64,000 nucleotides of DNA from Limnohabitans sp. 2KL-17 (GTDB lineage: Bacteria; Pseudomonadota; Gammaproteobacteria; Burkholderiales; Burkholderiaceae_C): the NCBI RefSeq assembly GCF_003063415.1, contig NZ_NESK01000016.1, positions 1 to 64,000 on the forward strand, in the 5' to 3' direction. Every line of letters starts with the position of its first letter. Within the stretch, counting starts at the first letter, position 1. The notes beneath the pieces were generated by a model. That model had not been told where the DNA came from and did not search any database. It worked only from the letters and a program-made list of their open reading frames with translations. Below are positions 29,006 to 38,407 of this stretch, in pieces. Both the position numbers and the translations under genes were made by a program.

Positions 29006-30187
29006 TCAATAGCGTTCAATGGCCAGGGACACGCCCATGCCGCCGCCGATGCACAGTGCAGCCAAACCCTTTTTCGCCTGAGTGCGTTGCATTTCATGCA
29101 GCAAAGTCACCAGAATGCGGCAGCCGGACGCGCCGATGGGGTGACCAATGGCGATCGCGCCACCGTTGACGTTGACCTTGGCCGGATCGATGTCCAGCGC
29201 CTGGTTGACAGCGCAAGCTTGTGCAGCAAAAGCTTCATTCAGCTCGAACAGGTCCACATCGGCTGCTTTCCAGCCAGCGCGGGCCAGTGCTTTTTGCGAT
29301 GCAGGCACAGGGCCCATGCCCATGTGGGCTGGGTCAAGACCGCTGGTGCCAAAGGCCGCAATACGGGCCAAGGGCTTGAGGCCCAAAGCAGCAGCCTTCT
29401 TGGCGGTCATGACCACCACCGCAGCGGCGCCATCATTGATGCCTGAAGCGTTGCCCGCAGTGACACTGCCGGCCTTGTCAAAGGCTGGGCGCAAACCGGC
29501 CAACACTTCGGCACTCGTTTTCTTGTTGATGAACTCGTCGGTGTTGAACACCAGCGTGTCACCCTTGCGCTGGGGAATCAACACATCCACGATTTCGTCT
29601 TTGAACTTGCCCGCCTCTTGCGCGGCGGCTGCCTTGCTCTGACTGCCTGCCGCCAGGGCATCCTGCATTTCACGGGTGATGCCATGGGCCTTGGCCACGT
29701 TCTCTGCGGTGATGCCCATGTGGTACTGGTTGTAAACGTCCCAAAGGCCGTCCACGATCATGGTGTCGGTCATCTTCCAGTCGCCCATGCGCTGGCCATC
29801 ACGGCTGCCGTTGAGCACGTGCGGGCTGGCGCTCATGTTTTCCTGACCACCAGCGATCACGATTTCGCTGTCGCCCCAAGCCACGGCTTGCGCGGCCAGC
29901 ATCACGGCTTTCAGGCCAGAGCCGCACACGGCATTGATGGTGAGCGCGGGGGTTTCCTTGGCCACGCCGGCTTTCATCATGGCTTGGCGGGCCGGGTTCT
30001 GGCCCACACCTGCGGCCAGAACCTGGCCCATGATGACTTCGCCAATGGCATCAACGGGCAAGCCGCTGCGCTCGAGCAAAGCCTTGATGACAATGCTGCC
30101 CAGCTCGGTAGCGGGTGTCTTGGCAAGGGATCCGCCAAATTTACCCACGGCTGTGCGGGCGGCTGCAACGATAACGATATCTTCCAT
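29006..30187 (-). CDS. phaA: Acetyl-CoA acetyltransferase (beta-ketothiolase)
   Basis: A 393-residue thiolase. The nucleophilic Cys is in NAVCGSGLKAV (about residue 88), the catalytic His in AIGHPIGASGCR (about 350), and the second Cys in ALCIGGGMG (about 380). It condenses two acetyl-CoA to acetoacetyl-CoA, the first step of PHB synthesis. It lies 25 bases after phaC and is followed by phaB. Confidence 0.96.
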   Translation of the reverse strand: MEDIVIVAAARTAVGKFGGSLAKTPATELGSIVIKALLERSGLPVDAIGEVIMGQVLAAGVGQNPARQAMMKAGVAKETPALTINAVCGSGLKAVMLAAQAVAWGDSEIVIAGGQENMSASPHVLNGSRDGQRMGDWKMTDTMIVDGLWDVYNQYHMGITAENVAKAHGITREMQDALAAGSQSKAAAAQEAGKFKDEIVDVLIPQRKGDTLVFNTDEFINKKTSAEVLAGLRPAFDKAGSVTAGNASGINDGAAAVVVMTAKKAAALGLKPLARIAAFGTSGLDPAHMGMGPVPASQKALARAGWKAADVDLFELNEAFAAQACAVNQALDIDPAKVNVNGGAIAIGHPIGASGCRILVTLLHEMQRTQAKKGLAALCIGGGMGVSLAIERY

Positions 30188-30212
30188 TTAGGAGTCTCCA
30201 GTCGATTGAAAA

Positions 30213-31931
30213 TCAGGCTTTGGCTTTGACATAGCGGCCTGGAGCCGCCTCGATGGCTTTGAATTGGCTGCCTTTGCCATAGGTTTTGGGGGCAGCGATT
30301 GGCTTACCTGCATGGCTCTTGAGCCAGTCCGACCAATCAGTCCACCAACTGCCGGGAGTTTCTTTAGCGCCCGCCATCCAATCATTGACATCTGCGGGAA
30401 ATTTGCCATCTTCGCGCAACCAATGGTTGCGCTTTTTGGCGGCTGGCGGGTTGATCACGCCGGCAATGTGCCCCGAAGCCCCCATCACAAAACGCTTTTT
30501 GCCCGGCAGCACTTTGGTGCTGGCATAGGCGCCCCCTATTGGCACGATGTGGTCTTCCCGTGAGCCGTAAATATAAACAGGCAAGTCCACTTTGCCCAAG
30601 TCGATGCTTTCCCCGCACACGGTCACTTTGCCGGGTTTGACCAAGTTGTTTTCCAGGTAGGTGTTGCGCAGGTACCAGGCGTAAAAAGGCCCGGGCAAAT
30701 TGGTCGAGTCGCTGTTCCAGTAGAGCAGGTCAAATGGCGGCGGCGTTTCGCCCTTGAGGTAGTTGCCCACCACATAGTTCCAGACCAGGTCATTGGGACG
30801 CAGAAAGCTGAAGGTGGATGCCAGGTCCTGGCCCTTGAGCAGACCCCCTTGACCCATTTGCATTTCACGGTACTTGACGAAGTTGTCGTCGATGAAGACA
30901 TCCAGAATACCGGTGTCGGTGAAGTTGATCAGCGTGGTCAGGAAGGTGGCACTGGCCACCGGCTTTTCGCCCCGTGCAGCCAGCACAGCCAATGCCGTGG
31001 ACAAGATGGTGCCGCCCACACAAAAACCCAGCGCATTGATCTTGGGGGCACCCGTGATGGCTTGCACTGTGCTGATCGCCTTGACGGCAGCATTTTCGAT
31101 GTAGTCGTCCCAGGTTTTCTGAGCCATGGACTCGTCGGGATTGCGCCAGCTGACCACGAAGGTGCGGTGGCCTTGGCTGACCGCGTAGCGAATAAAGGAG
31201 TTCTCGGGTTGCAAGTCGAGAATGTAAAACTTGTTGATACAAGGTGGGATCAACAAAAAAGGCTTTTCGAAGACTTTGGCGGTCAGGGGTTTGTATTCAA
31301 TCAGCTGGAAAAACTCGTTTTCAAAGACCACGGCGCCTTCGGTGGTGGCCACATTTTTGCCCACCTCAAACAGGCTCTCGTCGGTCATCGACACATGGCC
31401 CTGCTGCATATCGTGCATGAGGTTTTTCACGCCCTTGGCAATGCTTTCTCCTTGGGTGTCGATGGCTTTCTTTTGCGCCTCTGCATTGAAGGCCAAAAAG
31501 TTGCTTGGAGCGGCAGCCGCGACCCATTGCTCGATGGCAAAACGGATGCGGGTGCGGGTTTTTTCATCGGCATCTACGGCATCGGCCAGACCCATGAGGG
31601 TGCGGGCATTGAGCAAATAAGTGGCCGCATTGAAGGTGGCGGCCGGATTGCTTGCCCATGCATCGCCCGAAAATCGGCGGTCCTTGACCTGCAGGCTTTT
31701 TTGCAGACTTTGATTCCACAGATCAGAGGCGTCTTTGAAATACTGTCCCTGAAGCGTTTGCAGCTTTTCGGGTGAGAATTTAAGTTGTGGCACAGCCGCA
31801 TCAGGGCCCGACTTGAGACCCCCCAAGTCGATGGTCTGAAAATGCTGCATCGCCTGCCCCCAGCTTTTGGACAGGTTTTGCTGAAAACCCTCGCTCATTT
31901 GGGTCCAAAATTCCGGCGTGGATGCACTCAT
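30213..31931 (-). CDS. phaC: Class I poly(3-hydroxyalkanoate) synthase
   Basis: A 572-residue PHA synthase. The N-terminal 200 residues are the family-specific part. The alpha/beta-hydrolase core holds the lipase-like box GFCVGGT with the nucleophile Cys at about residue 305, and the acid and His partners in REDHIVPIGGA and GASGHIAGVINP. It polymerises 3-hydroxybutyryl-CoA on granules. Size and box indicate class I, acting as a homodimer without PhaE or PhaR. It has GGAG before the ATG and leads the phaC-phaA-phaB operon. Confidence 0.97.
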   Translation of the reverse strand: MSASTPEFWTQMSEGFQQNLSKSWGQAMQHFQTIDLGGLKSGPDAAVPQLKFSPEKLQTLQGQYFKDASDLWNQSLQKSLQVKDRRFSGDAWASNPAATFNAATYLLNARTLMGLADAVDADEKTRTRIRFAIEQWVAAAAPSNFLAFNAEAQKKAIDTQGESIAKGVKNLMHDMQQGHVSMTDESLFEVGKNVATTEGAVVFENEFFQLIEYKPLTAKVFEKPFLLIPPCINKFYILDLQPENSFIRYAVSQGHRTFVVSWRNPDESMAQKTWDDYIENAAVKAISTVQAITGAPKINALGFCVGGTILSTALAVLAARGEKPVASATFLTTLINFTDTGILDVFIDDNFVKYREMQMGQGGLLKGQDLASTFSFLRPNDLVWNYVVGNYLKGETPPPFDLLYWNSDSTNLPGPFYAWYLRNTYLENNLVKPGKVTVCGESIDLGKVDLPVYIYGSREDHIVPIGGAYASTKVLPGKKRFVMGASGHIAGVINPPAAKKRNHWLREDGKFPADVNDWMAGAKETPGSWWTDWSDWLKSHAGKPIAAPKTYGKGSQFKAIEAAPGRYVKAKA

Positions 31932-32019
31932 GCCTTGTCTCCTGAAGAATCGTTTTTTTGATGCCTGACTATTTGAGTATCTGTCAATTTGTTGTCACCT
32001 AAATTACAAAGACAAAATA

Positions 32020-32322
32020 ATGTACCTGATCGTTATTGCCTGGCTCTATGTCATCTTGCTTATGGGCCTGGCTGAAGCCTTTAGTACCCAAGGAAGTATA
32101 CTGGGCGCCATCATCACTTTCCTTTTGTATGGCGCACTGCCCATGGCTTTGGTGGTGTACATCATGGGAACGCCTATGCGCCGCAAAGCCAGGCTGCAAG
32201 CTTTGGAACAAGCGCCAAAGCAGCCAGCGGTTCAGGCGTCAGGCGTCGAGCCAAACGCAAGCGACCATGCGGCCGGATTGCCCGAGGACGCGGCTGTCAC
32301 GCCGGTGCGAAAAGAACTTTGA
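32020..32322 (+). CDS. Small membrane protein of unknown function
   Basis: A 100-residue protein with two hydrophobic segments (about residues 3-19 and 27-48) followed by a basic stretch (MRRKARLQ) and a polar, Pro/Ala/Glu-rich tail. I do not recognise a family. It is divergent from phaC across 88 bp, and its last 84 bases overlap the 3' end of pgeF on the other strand. A start at ATG 32020 is supported by the hydrophobic N-terminus, though no strong Shine-Dalgarno is visible. Confidence 0.6.
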   Translation: MYLIVIAWLYVILLMGLAEAFSTQGSILGAIITFLLYGALPMALVVYIMGTPMRRKARLQALEQAPKQPAVQASGVEPNASDHAAGLPEDAAVTPVRKEL

Positions 32323-33039
32323 GGCCTGGGTGAAGGTGCACCAAGCAGGCTGGCTGTCATTGCCAAAAACACGGCTCACCCCTCTGCGCTGTAACCGCAA
32401 CCGGGCCAGTCCTGCCAAATCAGCCAGCCACTTTTCATCAGTCCAAGGCTTGAAAAATACGGCCGCAGCGGGATCGACGGCACAAAAAGCGGCCTTCACA
32501 TCGGCCCCCACTTCAAAAGCCTCTGGGCCAATACAGGGACCAAGCCACACCAAAATGTTTTCGGGCAGCGTGCCGCGCAGGGCGCAAGCGTCCAGCAAGG
32601 CCTCCAGCACCCCGACGCCTTCATCGCCGGCAAGCCCCCGCCAGCCCGCGTGCGCAGCCGCCACCCAGCGCCCATCGGTGTCGCACATCAACACCGGCAA
32701 ACAATCGGCCACCATGATGGTGCACGCCACACCGGCCTCACCGGTCATGCAGGCATCAGCTTCTGTGCCATCCCTGCTGGACGCATCCAGCACCACGGCA
32801 TCGACACCATGAACTTGCTTTAAGAAAACTGGCCGCGTGCCCATGCTCTCTTGCAAGCGCTGCCGATTGACTTGCGTGCAGTTCAGCGAGTCCCCCACAT
32901 GGTCACCCAGATTCATGCTGTCCCAGGGCGCAACAGACACACCACCATGCCGATCGGTCATCAGGGCGCGGACATGCTCTGGCGCTGGCCAGTCAGGTCG
33001 CAGCCAATTGTCAGAAAAAGAGGTCATGGGAAGTGGCAT
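32239..33039 (-). CDS. pgeF: Peptidoglycan editing factor PgeF (YfiH, laccase-domain multicopper-like family)
   Basis: A 266-residue protein of the YfiH family. The zinc-site residues are in LKQVHGVDAV (His), MVADCLPVLMCD (Cys) and AAHAGWRGLAGD (His), with GPCIGPEAFEVG downstream. Members have been shown to remove misplaced L-Ser from muropeptide precursors and to act on purine nucleosides; which applies here cannot be decided. ATG 33039 or 33027 are both possible starts. The 3' end overlaps the small membrane-protein gene. It lies upstream of phaC on the same strand. Confidence 0.92.
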   Translation of the reverse strand: MPLPMTSFSDNWLRPDWPAPEHVRALMTDRHGGVSVAPWDSMNLGDHVGDSLNCTQVNRQRLQESMGTRPVFLKQVHGVDAVVLDASSRDGTEADACMTGEAGVACTIMVADCLPVLMCDTDGRWVAAAHAGWRGLAGDEGVGVLEALLDACALRGTLPENILVWLGPCIGPEAFEVGADVKAAFCAVDPAAAVFFKPWTDEKWLADLAGLARLRLQRRGVSRVFGNDSQPAWCTFTQASKFFSHRRDSRVLGQSGRMVACVWLDA

Positions 33040-33163
33040 TCGCCTTCAAAGAACGCTGAAGAAAAGTGGCGTCAATGTCATGCGGTAGAGGATAAACCGA
33101 AAAAATACAAGCTGACAACTGATTGCGACATGTCAAATGGGTCTTTTATTGTGTAATCAACCC

Positions 33164-33931
33164 ATGCCACGAGCCGCCCAAACGCCTGAATTAAGCTGGA
33201 TTGAAGTTGATGAAGCATTGCCCCAGCCACAGCTTGCCTGGGGTGCAGAATCGCTCGCCCCCGGCTTACTGGCTGCCAGCCGCGACCTGTCGGCAGCAAG
33301 GCTTATGGAGTCTTACAGCCAGGGCGTTTTTCCATGGTTCAGTGCCGGTCAACCCGTGCTGTGGTGGAGCCCGGATCCCAGGATGGTGCTGCGTGTTGAA
33401 AATTTCCGGTTCAGCCGATCCCTTCGTCAAACATTGAAACACTGGCTGCTTCACCCCGGCTTTGAACTGACTTTTGACCGTGACTTCAGCCAAGTCATTC
33501 AACGGTGCAGTTCAGCACCCAGAGCGGGACAAAACGGAACCTGGATCGTTCCAGCCATGGTGGCGGCATATGTAGATCTGCACCGCGAGGGGTTTGCACA
33601 CAGCGCCGAAGTCTGGCTCGACGGTGAGCTCGTCGCTGGCCTTTACTTTGTGGCCTTGGGCCATGCTGTGTTCGGGGAGTCCATGTTCACAACGGTAAAC
33701 GATGGCTCCAAAATGGCCTTGGCCAGTCTGGTCAGCGTTTGCCGCACCCACGGCGTTTCGGCCATCGATTGTCAACAAAACACCCGGCATTTGGCCTCAT
33801 TGGGCGCACAAGAAATGCCCCGTGATGACTTTCTCGCGCTGGTCCAGCACGGACGCCAAAAGCCCCCCATCGACTGGCGCACGCAAACTTTATACTGGCA
33901 TGCATTGACGTCCATGGACACCCAGTCGTGA
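33164..33931 (+). CDS. aat: Leucyl/phenylalanyl-tRNA-protein transferase
   Basis: A 255-residue protein from ATG 33164 (an in-frame ATG at 33137 would add nine residues). Family patterns include [12 protein letters not shown], the [10 protein letters not shown] stretch, [12 protein letters not shown] and [14 protein letters not shown]. It attaches Leu or Phe to proteins with N-terminal Lys or Arg, marking them for ClpS/ClpAP degradation. Its stop overlaps the GTG start of bpt, placing both N-degron transferases in one operon. Confidence 0.94.
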   Translation: MPRAAQTPELSWIEVDEALPQPQLAWGAESLAPGLLAASRDLSAARLMESYSQGVFPWFSAGQPVLWWSPDPRMVLRVENFRFSRSLRQTLKHWLLHPGFELTFDRDFSQVIQRCSSAPRAGQNGTWIVPAMVAAYVDLHREGFAHSAEVWLDGELVAGLYFVALGHAVFGESMFTTVNDGSKMALASLVSVCRTHGVSAIDCQQNTRHLASLGAQEMPRDDFLALVQHGRQKPPIDWRTQTLYWHALTSMDTQS

Positions 33932-34665
33932 CCCATCTCAAAGAACTTCCCATCCAGGCTTTGCAGTTTTATGCCACTGCGCCTTATGCATGCAGTTATC
34001 TGGCTGATCGTTCTGCACGCTCTCAAGTTGCGACACCCAGCCATCTGATTCAGAACGAGGTGTACTCCGACTTGGTGGAACAGGGCTTTCGCCGCAGTGG
34101 CATGTTCACCTACCGCCCCTACTGCGACGGTTGTCAGGCTTGTCAACCCCTGCGTGTGCTGGTCAAAGATTTCAAGCCAGACCGCAGCCAACGCAGAGCC
34201 TGGCGCACCCACCAGAACCTGCAAGTAAGGGTGCTCGACTTGCAGTTCGATCCCGACCACTACGCCTTGTATTTGCGCTACCAAACAAGCCGTCATCCAG
34301 GCGGTGGCATGGACCATGACAGCGTGGACCAATACAACCAGTTTTTGCTTCAAAGCAGGGTCAACTCACGCATTGTCGAGTTCAGAATGCCTGCTGAAAC
34401 AGGCTCTTTGGGCCTTCTGAAAATGATCTGCATCGTGGATGTCCTGAACCACGGCATGTCGGCTGTCTACACTTTTTATGAACCCGAAGACCGCGCGAGC
34501 TACGGCACTTACGGGGTGTTGTGGCAAATTGATCAAGCAGCACAACTTCAGTTGCCCTATGTCTACTTGGGATACTGGATCGAGAGCAGCCCCAAAATGA
34601 ACTACAAATCCCAATACAGGCCGTGCGAAATTAGGGTTCAGGGGGAATGGCAGGCTTTGAGGTGA
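33928..34665 (+). CDS. bpt: Aspartate/glutamate leucyltransferase Bpt
   Basis: A 245-residue protein of the bacterial ATE1-like group that transfers Leu from tRNA to N-terminal Asp or Glu. The conserved Cys cluster is in [13 protein letters not shown] (about residues 69-81). Other family patterns are TYRPYCDG and the C-terminal YVYLGYWI. It begins with GTG 33928 in a GTGA overlap with aat. Together with aat it covers basic and acidic N-terminal residues in the bacterial N-degron pathway. Confidence 0.94.
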   Translation: MTHLKELPIQALQFYATAPYACSYLADRSARSQVATPSHLIQNEVYSDLVEQGFRRSGMFTYRPYCDGCQACQPLRVLVKDFKPDRSQRRAWRTHQNLQVRVLDLQFDPDHYALYLRYQTSRHPGGGMDHDSVDQYNQFLLQSRVNSRIVEFRMPAETGSLGLLKMICIVDVLNHGMSAVYTFYEPEDRASYGTYGVLWQIDQAAQLQLPYVYLGYWIESSPKMNYKSQYRPCEIRVQGEWQALR

Positions 34666-34714
34666 ACGCCGGTATTTTTCACAGTGTAAGATTCAAATAC
34701 TGTAACGAAGCACC

Positions 34715-35494
34715 ATGAAAAAAGACCCCACCCTCACGCCGACACCTACGGTCCAGGTCATTGAGCGCATGTTTTCGCTGATCGATGTTCTGGCCTCCCG
34801 CGAGGAAGCGATCTCCCTGAAAGAAATCAGTGAAAAAACGGGTTTGCACCCATCCACAGCACACCGCATCCTGAACGACTTGGCCACAGGCCGATTTGTA
34901 GACCGGCCCGAAGCCGGCAATTACCGCTTGGGCATGCGGCTTTTGGAACTGGGCAACTTGGTCAAAGGCCGTCTGAACGTGCGTGATGCCGCGCTGACCC
35001 CCATGCGGGAACTGCACAAACTCATCCAGCAGCCCGTGAACCTCAGCATGCGACAAGGCGATGAGATCGTTTACATCGAACGTGCTTACAGCGAACGTTC
35101 GGGCATGCAAGTGGTTCGAGCCATTGGCGGGAGGGCGCCATTGCACTTGACATCGGTAGGCAAGCTGTTTTTGGCTGCTGATGACCCTTTGCGCGTTCGG
35201 TCTTATGCCACCCGCACCGGGTTGCTGGGTCAGACACGCAACAGCATCACGCAGTTGCAGGTTCTTGAAAGAGAGTTGGCACGTGTCAACCAATACGGCA
35301 TTGCCAGAGACAATGAAGAACTGGAAATGGGTGTGCGCTGCATTGCTGCAGGCATCTACGATGATCAAGGTAAATTGTTGGCGGGCTTGTCCATTTCAGC
35401 ACCTGCCGACCGCCTTGACGAGGGCTGGCTGCCCAAGCTTCAGGCCACGGCAAACAGCATCTCGCGCACTCTAGGCCATCACGGCAATCCATAA
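34715..35494 (+). CDS. IclR-family transcriptional regulator
   Basis: A 259-residue regulator. The N-terminal winged helix covers about residues 10-75 (VIERMFSLIDVL, then ISLKEISEKTGLHPSTAHRI). The C-terminal ligand-binding domain includes HLTSVGKLFLA and the EEL/GVRCIAAGIYD stretch of the family. Ligand and targets are unknown, since neither neighbour (bpt upstream, a penicillin-binding peptidase downstream) is an obvious catabolic gene. It ends at a clear terminator. Confidence 0.9.
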   Translation: MKKDPTLTPTPTVQVIERMFSLIDVLASREEAISLKEISEKTGLHPSTAHRILNDLATGRFVDRPEAGNYRLGMRLLELGNLVKGRLNVRDAALTPMRELHKLIQQPVNLSMRQGDEIVYIERAYSERSGMQVVRAIGGRAPLHLTSVGKLFLAADDPLRVRSYATRTGLLGQTRNSITQLQVLERELARVNQYGIARDNEELEMGVRCIAAGIYDDQGKLLAGLSISAPADRLDEGWLPKLQATANSISRTLGHHGNP

Positions 35495-35510
35495 AAGACA
35501 GTGCCCAGAA

Positions 35511-35535
35511 AAAAAGGCCTCAAAGAGGCCTTTTT
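35511..35535. terminator. Bidirectional terminator between the IclR gene and the S11 peptidase gene
   Basis: GGCCTC and GAGGCC (35516-35530) around AAA, flanked by A5 on the left and T5 on the right. It sits between convergent genes and can serve both. Confidence 0.9.
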
Positions 35536-35550
35536 GACGTTGGCAGCAAA

Positions 35551-36657
35551 TTAACCGGGCAGATTTTCCACCAAAGCGGAATGCCGAATGCCGGTGGAAC
35601 CCGATGATTTCTCAAGCCAACGCCGGACACGCTCTGCGTCAGCAATGCGGCTGAGTTTGCCCGTAGAGTCCAAAAATACCATGATCAATTTGCGCCCAGC
35701 CACTTGGGCCTGCATGACAAGGCATTGACCGGCTTCAGAGATGTAGCCCGTTTTTTGCAAACCAATATCCCACTTCGCACTTTTCACCAACCGGTTGGTG
35801 TTGTTGTATTGCAAGGTACGGTGTCCCACTTCAATCTCGCGACCATGTGAAGTTGACAACTCGCGCAAGGCTGGCTCCTTGTAGGCAGCGCCAACCAGAA
35901 CAGCCAAATCACTGGCACTGGATTGATTGCGACTGGACAAGCCTGTTGGCTCCACGTAGCGCGTGTCAGACATGCCCAGAGCTTTCGCCCGCGCATTCAT
36001 GCGCGACACAAAAGTTTCAACGCCACCGGGAAAGCTGCGCCCCAAAGCATGTGCAGCGCGGTTCTCGCTGGACATCATGGCCAAATGAAGCAAATCTCCG
36101 CGACTGAGGACTGTGCCCACAGCCAAGCGGGATGAACTGCCTTTTTCAGTGTCCACATCCGCCTGGGTAATGGCGATCAATTCGGCCATGGGCAATTGGG
36201 CCTCAGAGATCACCAAACCAGTCATCAACTTCGTCAACGAAGCGATGGGCAGCACGGCATGGTCATTTTTACGAAACAGTACTTCACGGGTTTCCTGGTC
36301 AATAACAAGGGCCACACTGGAGTTCAAATCCAAGGGGTCAGATGCGGCGTGAAGACCCGCTTTTTGCCCGAACGATGCACGCACAACGCCCATTTTTCGG
36401 GCGGATGCGTCCGGCCGTTTCTTGGCTTTATTGGCTTTATTGGCTTTATTGGCGCTGGCAGCAGGCTTTTTATTGACTTTTTGGGCCACCGCCACTGGAC
36501 GCTTCTTGTCTGTTCCTTTTTTCTCCTGCGCCAGCGTCACCGTGGGCAGGGTGGCCAACACGACCAAAACCGCGGTCATGAAAGCTGTCGCCAGTCCTTG
36601 CGCCCATCGGCCGGAGACATGCAGGGATATCGGTGAAATGAATCGCATCAGGAACAT
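35551..36657 (-). CDS. Periplasmic S11 peptidase (D-Ala-D-Ala endo/carboxypeptidase, PbpG-like)
   Basis: A 368-residue protein. An N-terminal hydrophobic segment (about residues 20-43, ending TLAQ) acts as a signal peptide. A Lys/Ala/Asn-rich linker follows, including a three-fold Ala-Asn-Lys repeat. The serine peptidase domain has the three penicillin-binding motifs: SLTK (about residue 142), SSEN (about 197) and KTG (about 308). It trims or cuts D-Ala cross-links in peptidoglycan. The absence of the extra C-terminal domain of PBP5/6 points to the PBP7 type. The start may be ATG 36657 or 36648. Confidence 0.9.
   Translation of the reverse strand: MFLMRFISPISLHVSGRWAQGLATAFMTAVLVVLATLPTVTLAQEKKGTDKKRPVAVAQKVNKKPAASANKANKANKAKKRPDASARKMGVVRASFGQKAGLHAASDPLDLNSSVALVIDQETREVLFRKNDHAVLPIASLTKLMTGLVISEAQLPMAELIAITQADVDTEKGSSSRLAVGTVLSRGDLLHLAMMSSENRAAHALGRSFPGGVETFVSRMNARAKALGMSDTRYVEPTGLSSRNQSSASDLAVLVGAAYKEPALRELSTSHGREIEVGHRTLQYNNTNRLVKSAKWDIGLQKTGYISEAGQCLVMQAQVAGRKLIMVFLDSTGKLSRIADAERVRRWLEKSSGSTGIRHSALVENLPG
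36422..36453. repeat. 9-bp tandem repeat inside the S11 peptidase gene
   Basis: TTGGCTTTA is repeated three times at 36422-36448 and followed by a partial fourth unit. On the coding strand it encodes Asn-Lys-Ala units in the linker after the signal peptide. The unit is a multiple of three, so copy-number change would alter linker length without a frameshift. Confidence 0.85.
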
Positions 36658-36699
36658 CTTGAATCAATGAATTAGCTAATTGTCGCCGAGTGTACTCAA

Positions 36700-36739
36700 A
36701 TAAAAAAAGTCAGGCAAGAACAAAGACTTGCGTGACTTT
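36700..36739 (-). terminator. Rho-independent terminator after leuA
   Basis: On the minus strand AAAGTCACGCAAG and CTTGCCTGACTTT form a 13-position stem with one C-C mismatch and an 8-base loop, followed by a T-run. It lies about 35 bases after the leuA stop. Confidence 0.85.
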
Positions 36740-36773
36740 ATTGAAGCCAGATAATACCTCTAAAGGGTTATTT

Positions 36774-38312
36774 TTAACCCTGCGCAGCGACCCGATCGGC
36801 TTTGCTTTGTAATTTATTGAGTGCGCTGAGGTAGGCCTTGGCAGAGGCCACCACAATATCCGGGTCCGAACCGACGCCATTGACCACGCGGCCACTGTTT
36901 TGCAAACGCACGGTGACTTCGGCCTGACTTTCCGTCGAACCGCTGATGGCATTGACCGAATAAAGCACCATTTCGGCGCCACTCTTGACGTGCGACTCAA
37001 TGGCCTTCAATGAAGCATCCACAGGGCCATTGCCATCTGACTCTGCATGGACTTCCTTGCCTTGCACCGTGAAGACCACTGAAGCATGGGGTCGTTCGCC
37101 AGTCTCACTGTGTTGAGCCATGGAAACAAAACCGTATTGCTCCTTCTCAGCGGTGACGCTCTCATCGCCCACCAAGGCCAAGATGTCTTCGTCAAAAATT
37201 TCACTCTTTCGGTCGGCCAGTTCCTTGAACTTGGCAAACGCGTTGTTGATTTCGGTTTCGCTGTCCAAGGTCACGCCCAAATCATTCAAGCGCTGCTTGA
37301 AGGCGTTCCGGCCACTGAGTTTGCCCAAAACAATCTTGTTGGTGGTCCAACCCACGTCTTCAGCGCGCATGATTTCGTAAGTGTCCCGCGCCTTGAGCAC
37401 GCCATCCTGGTGAATGCCCGAGGCATGTGCAAAGGCGTTGGCCCCGACCACCGCCTTGTTGGGCTGAACCACAAAACCAGTGGTCTGGCTGACCATGCGA
37501 CTGGCGGCCACGATGTGGCTGGTGTCAATGCCGATGTCCAGACCGAAATAGTCGCGCCGTGTCTTGACGGCCATGACCACCTCTTCCAGCGAGCAGTTAC
37601 CCGCCCGTTCACCCAGGCCGTTGATCGTGCACTCGACCTGGCGGGCACCACCGATCTTGACCCCTGCCAAGGAATTGGCCACCGCCATACCTAGGTCGTT
37701 ATGGCAATGCACTGACCAGATGGCCTTGTCGGAGTTGGGGATGCGCTCACGCAAGGTGCGGATGAATTCGCCATACAACTCGGGCACGGCGTAGCCCACC
37801 GTGTCGGGCACGTTGATGGTGGTGGCGCCTTCAGTGATCACGGCCTCAAGGACGCGACACAGAAAGTCCATATCGCTTCGATAGCCGTCTTCGGGACTGA
37901 ACTCAACGTCCCCCACCAGATTACGGGCAAAACGGACCGATTGCTTGGCCTGCTCGAATACCTGGTCCGGCGTCATGCGAAGCTTCTTTTCCATGTGCAA
38001 CGGGGACGTAGCGATGAAGGTATGAATGCGCCCGCTGTTAGCCCCTTTCAGGGCTTCGGCCGCACGTGAAATGTCACGGTCATTGGCGCGTGACAAAGAG
38101 CAAATGGTGGATTCTCTGATCGAATCAGCGATGGTTTTGACTGCTTCAAAATCACCATTCGAACTGGCCGCAAAACCGGCTTCGATCACATCCACGCGCA
38201 GACGCTCCAGTTGCCGTGCAATGCGCAGCTTCTCATCACGTGTCATGGAGGCGCCGGGCGATTGCTCGCCATCGCGCAAGGTGGTGTCGAAAATTATCAG
38301 TTTGTCAGCCAT
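36774..38312 (-). CDS. leuA: 2-isopropylmalate synthase
   Basis: A 512-residue enzyme that condenses acetyl-CoA with 2-oxoisovalerate, the first committed step to leucine. The N-terminal HMGL domain begins with [18 protein letters not shown], and the metal-binding His residues are in [16 protein letters not shown] (about residue 203). The C-terminal LeuA regulatory domain (from about 390) gives Leu feedback inhibition. I chose ATG 38312, with AGGAG seven bases before it. It is preceded by a Leu-rich leader peptide and an attenuator and followed by a terminator, so it forms its own transcription unit downstream of pssA. Confidence 0.97.
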   Translation of the reverse strand: MADKLIIFDTTLRDGEQSPGASMTRDEKLRIARQLERLRVDVIEAGFAASSNGDFEAVKTIADSIRESTICSLSRANDRDISRAAEALKGANSGRIHTFIATSPLHMEKKLRMTPDQVFEQAKQSVRFARNLVGDVEFSPEDGYRSDMDFLCRVLEAVITEGATTINVPDTVGYAVPELYGEFIRTLRERIPNSDKAIWSVHCHNDLGMAVANSLAGVKIGGARQVECTINGLGERAGNCSLEEVVMAVKTRRDYFGLDIGIDTSHIVAASRMVSQTTGFVVQPNKAVVGANAFAHASGIHQDGVLKARDTYEIMRAEDVGWTTNKIVLGKLSGRNAFKQRLNDLGVTLDSETEINNAFAKFKELADRKSEIFDEDILALVGDESVTAEKEQYGFVSMAQHSETGERPHASVVFTVQGKEVHAESDGNGPVDASLKAIESHVKSGAEMVLYSVNAISGSTESQAEVTVRLQNSGRVVNGVGSDPDIVVASAKAYLSALNKLQSKADRVAAQG

Positions 38313-38345
38313 GTTCACTCCTGGTCAATAACCCGCAAGTCCAAG

Positions 38346-38388
38346 AAAAAATGCAAAAGGCCCGTTGCGGATGGCATACGGGCCTTTT
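38346..38388 (-). terminator. leuA attenuator (leader terminator with competing antiterminator)
   Basis: On the minus strand AAAAGGCCCGT and ACGGGCCTTTT form a perfect 11-bp stem with a 12-base loop, followed after GCA by six T. It lies between the leader peptide and leuA, where a constitutive terminator would make no sense. The 5' arm contains GCCCGTA (38383-38377), complementary over 7 bases to TACGGGC in the leader peptide codons (38425-38419), giving a competing antiterminator. That same leader stretch can instead pair locally (CTGCCC with GGGCGG, 38431-38417). Confidence 0.85.
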
Positions 38389-38407
38389 GGGAAAATGTTT
38401 GCGTGCG

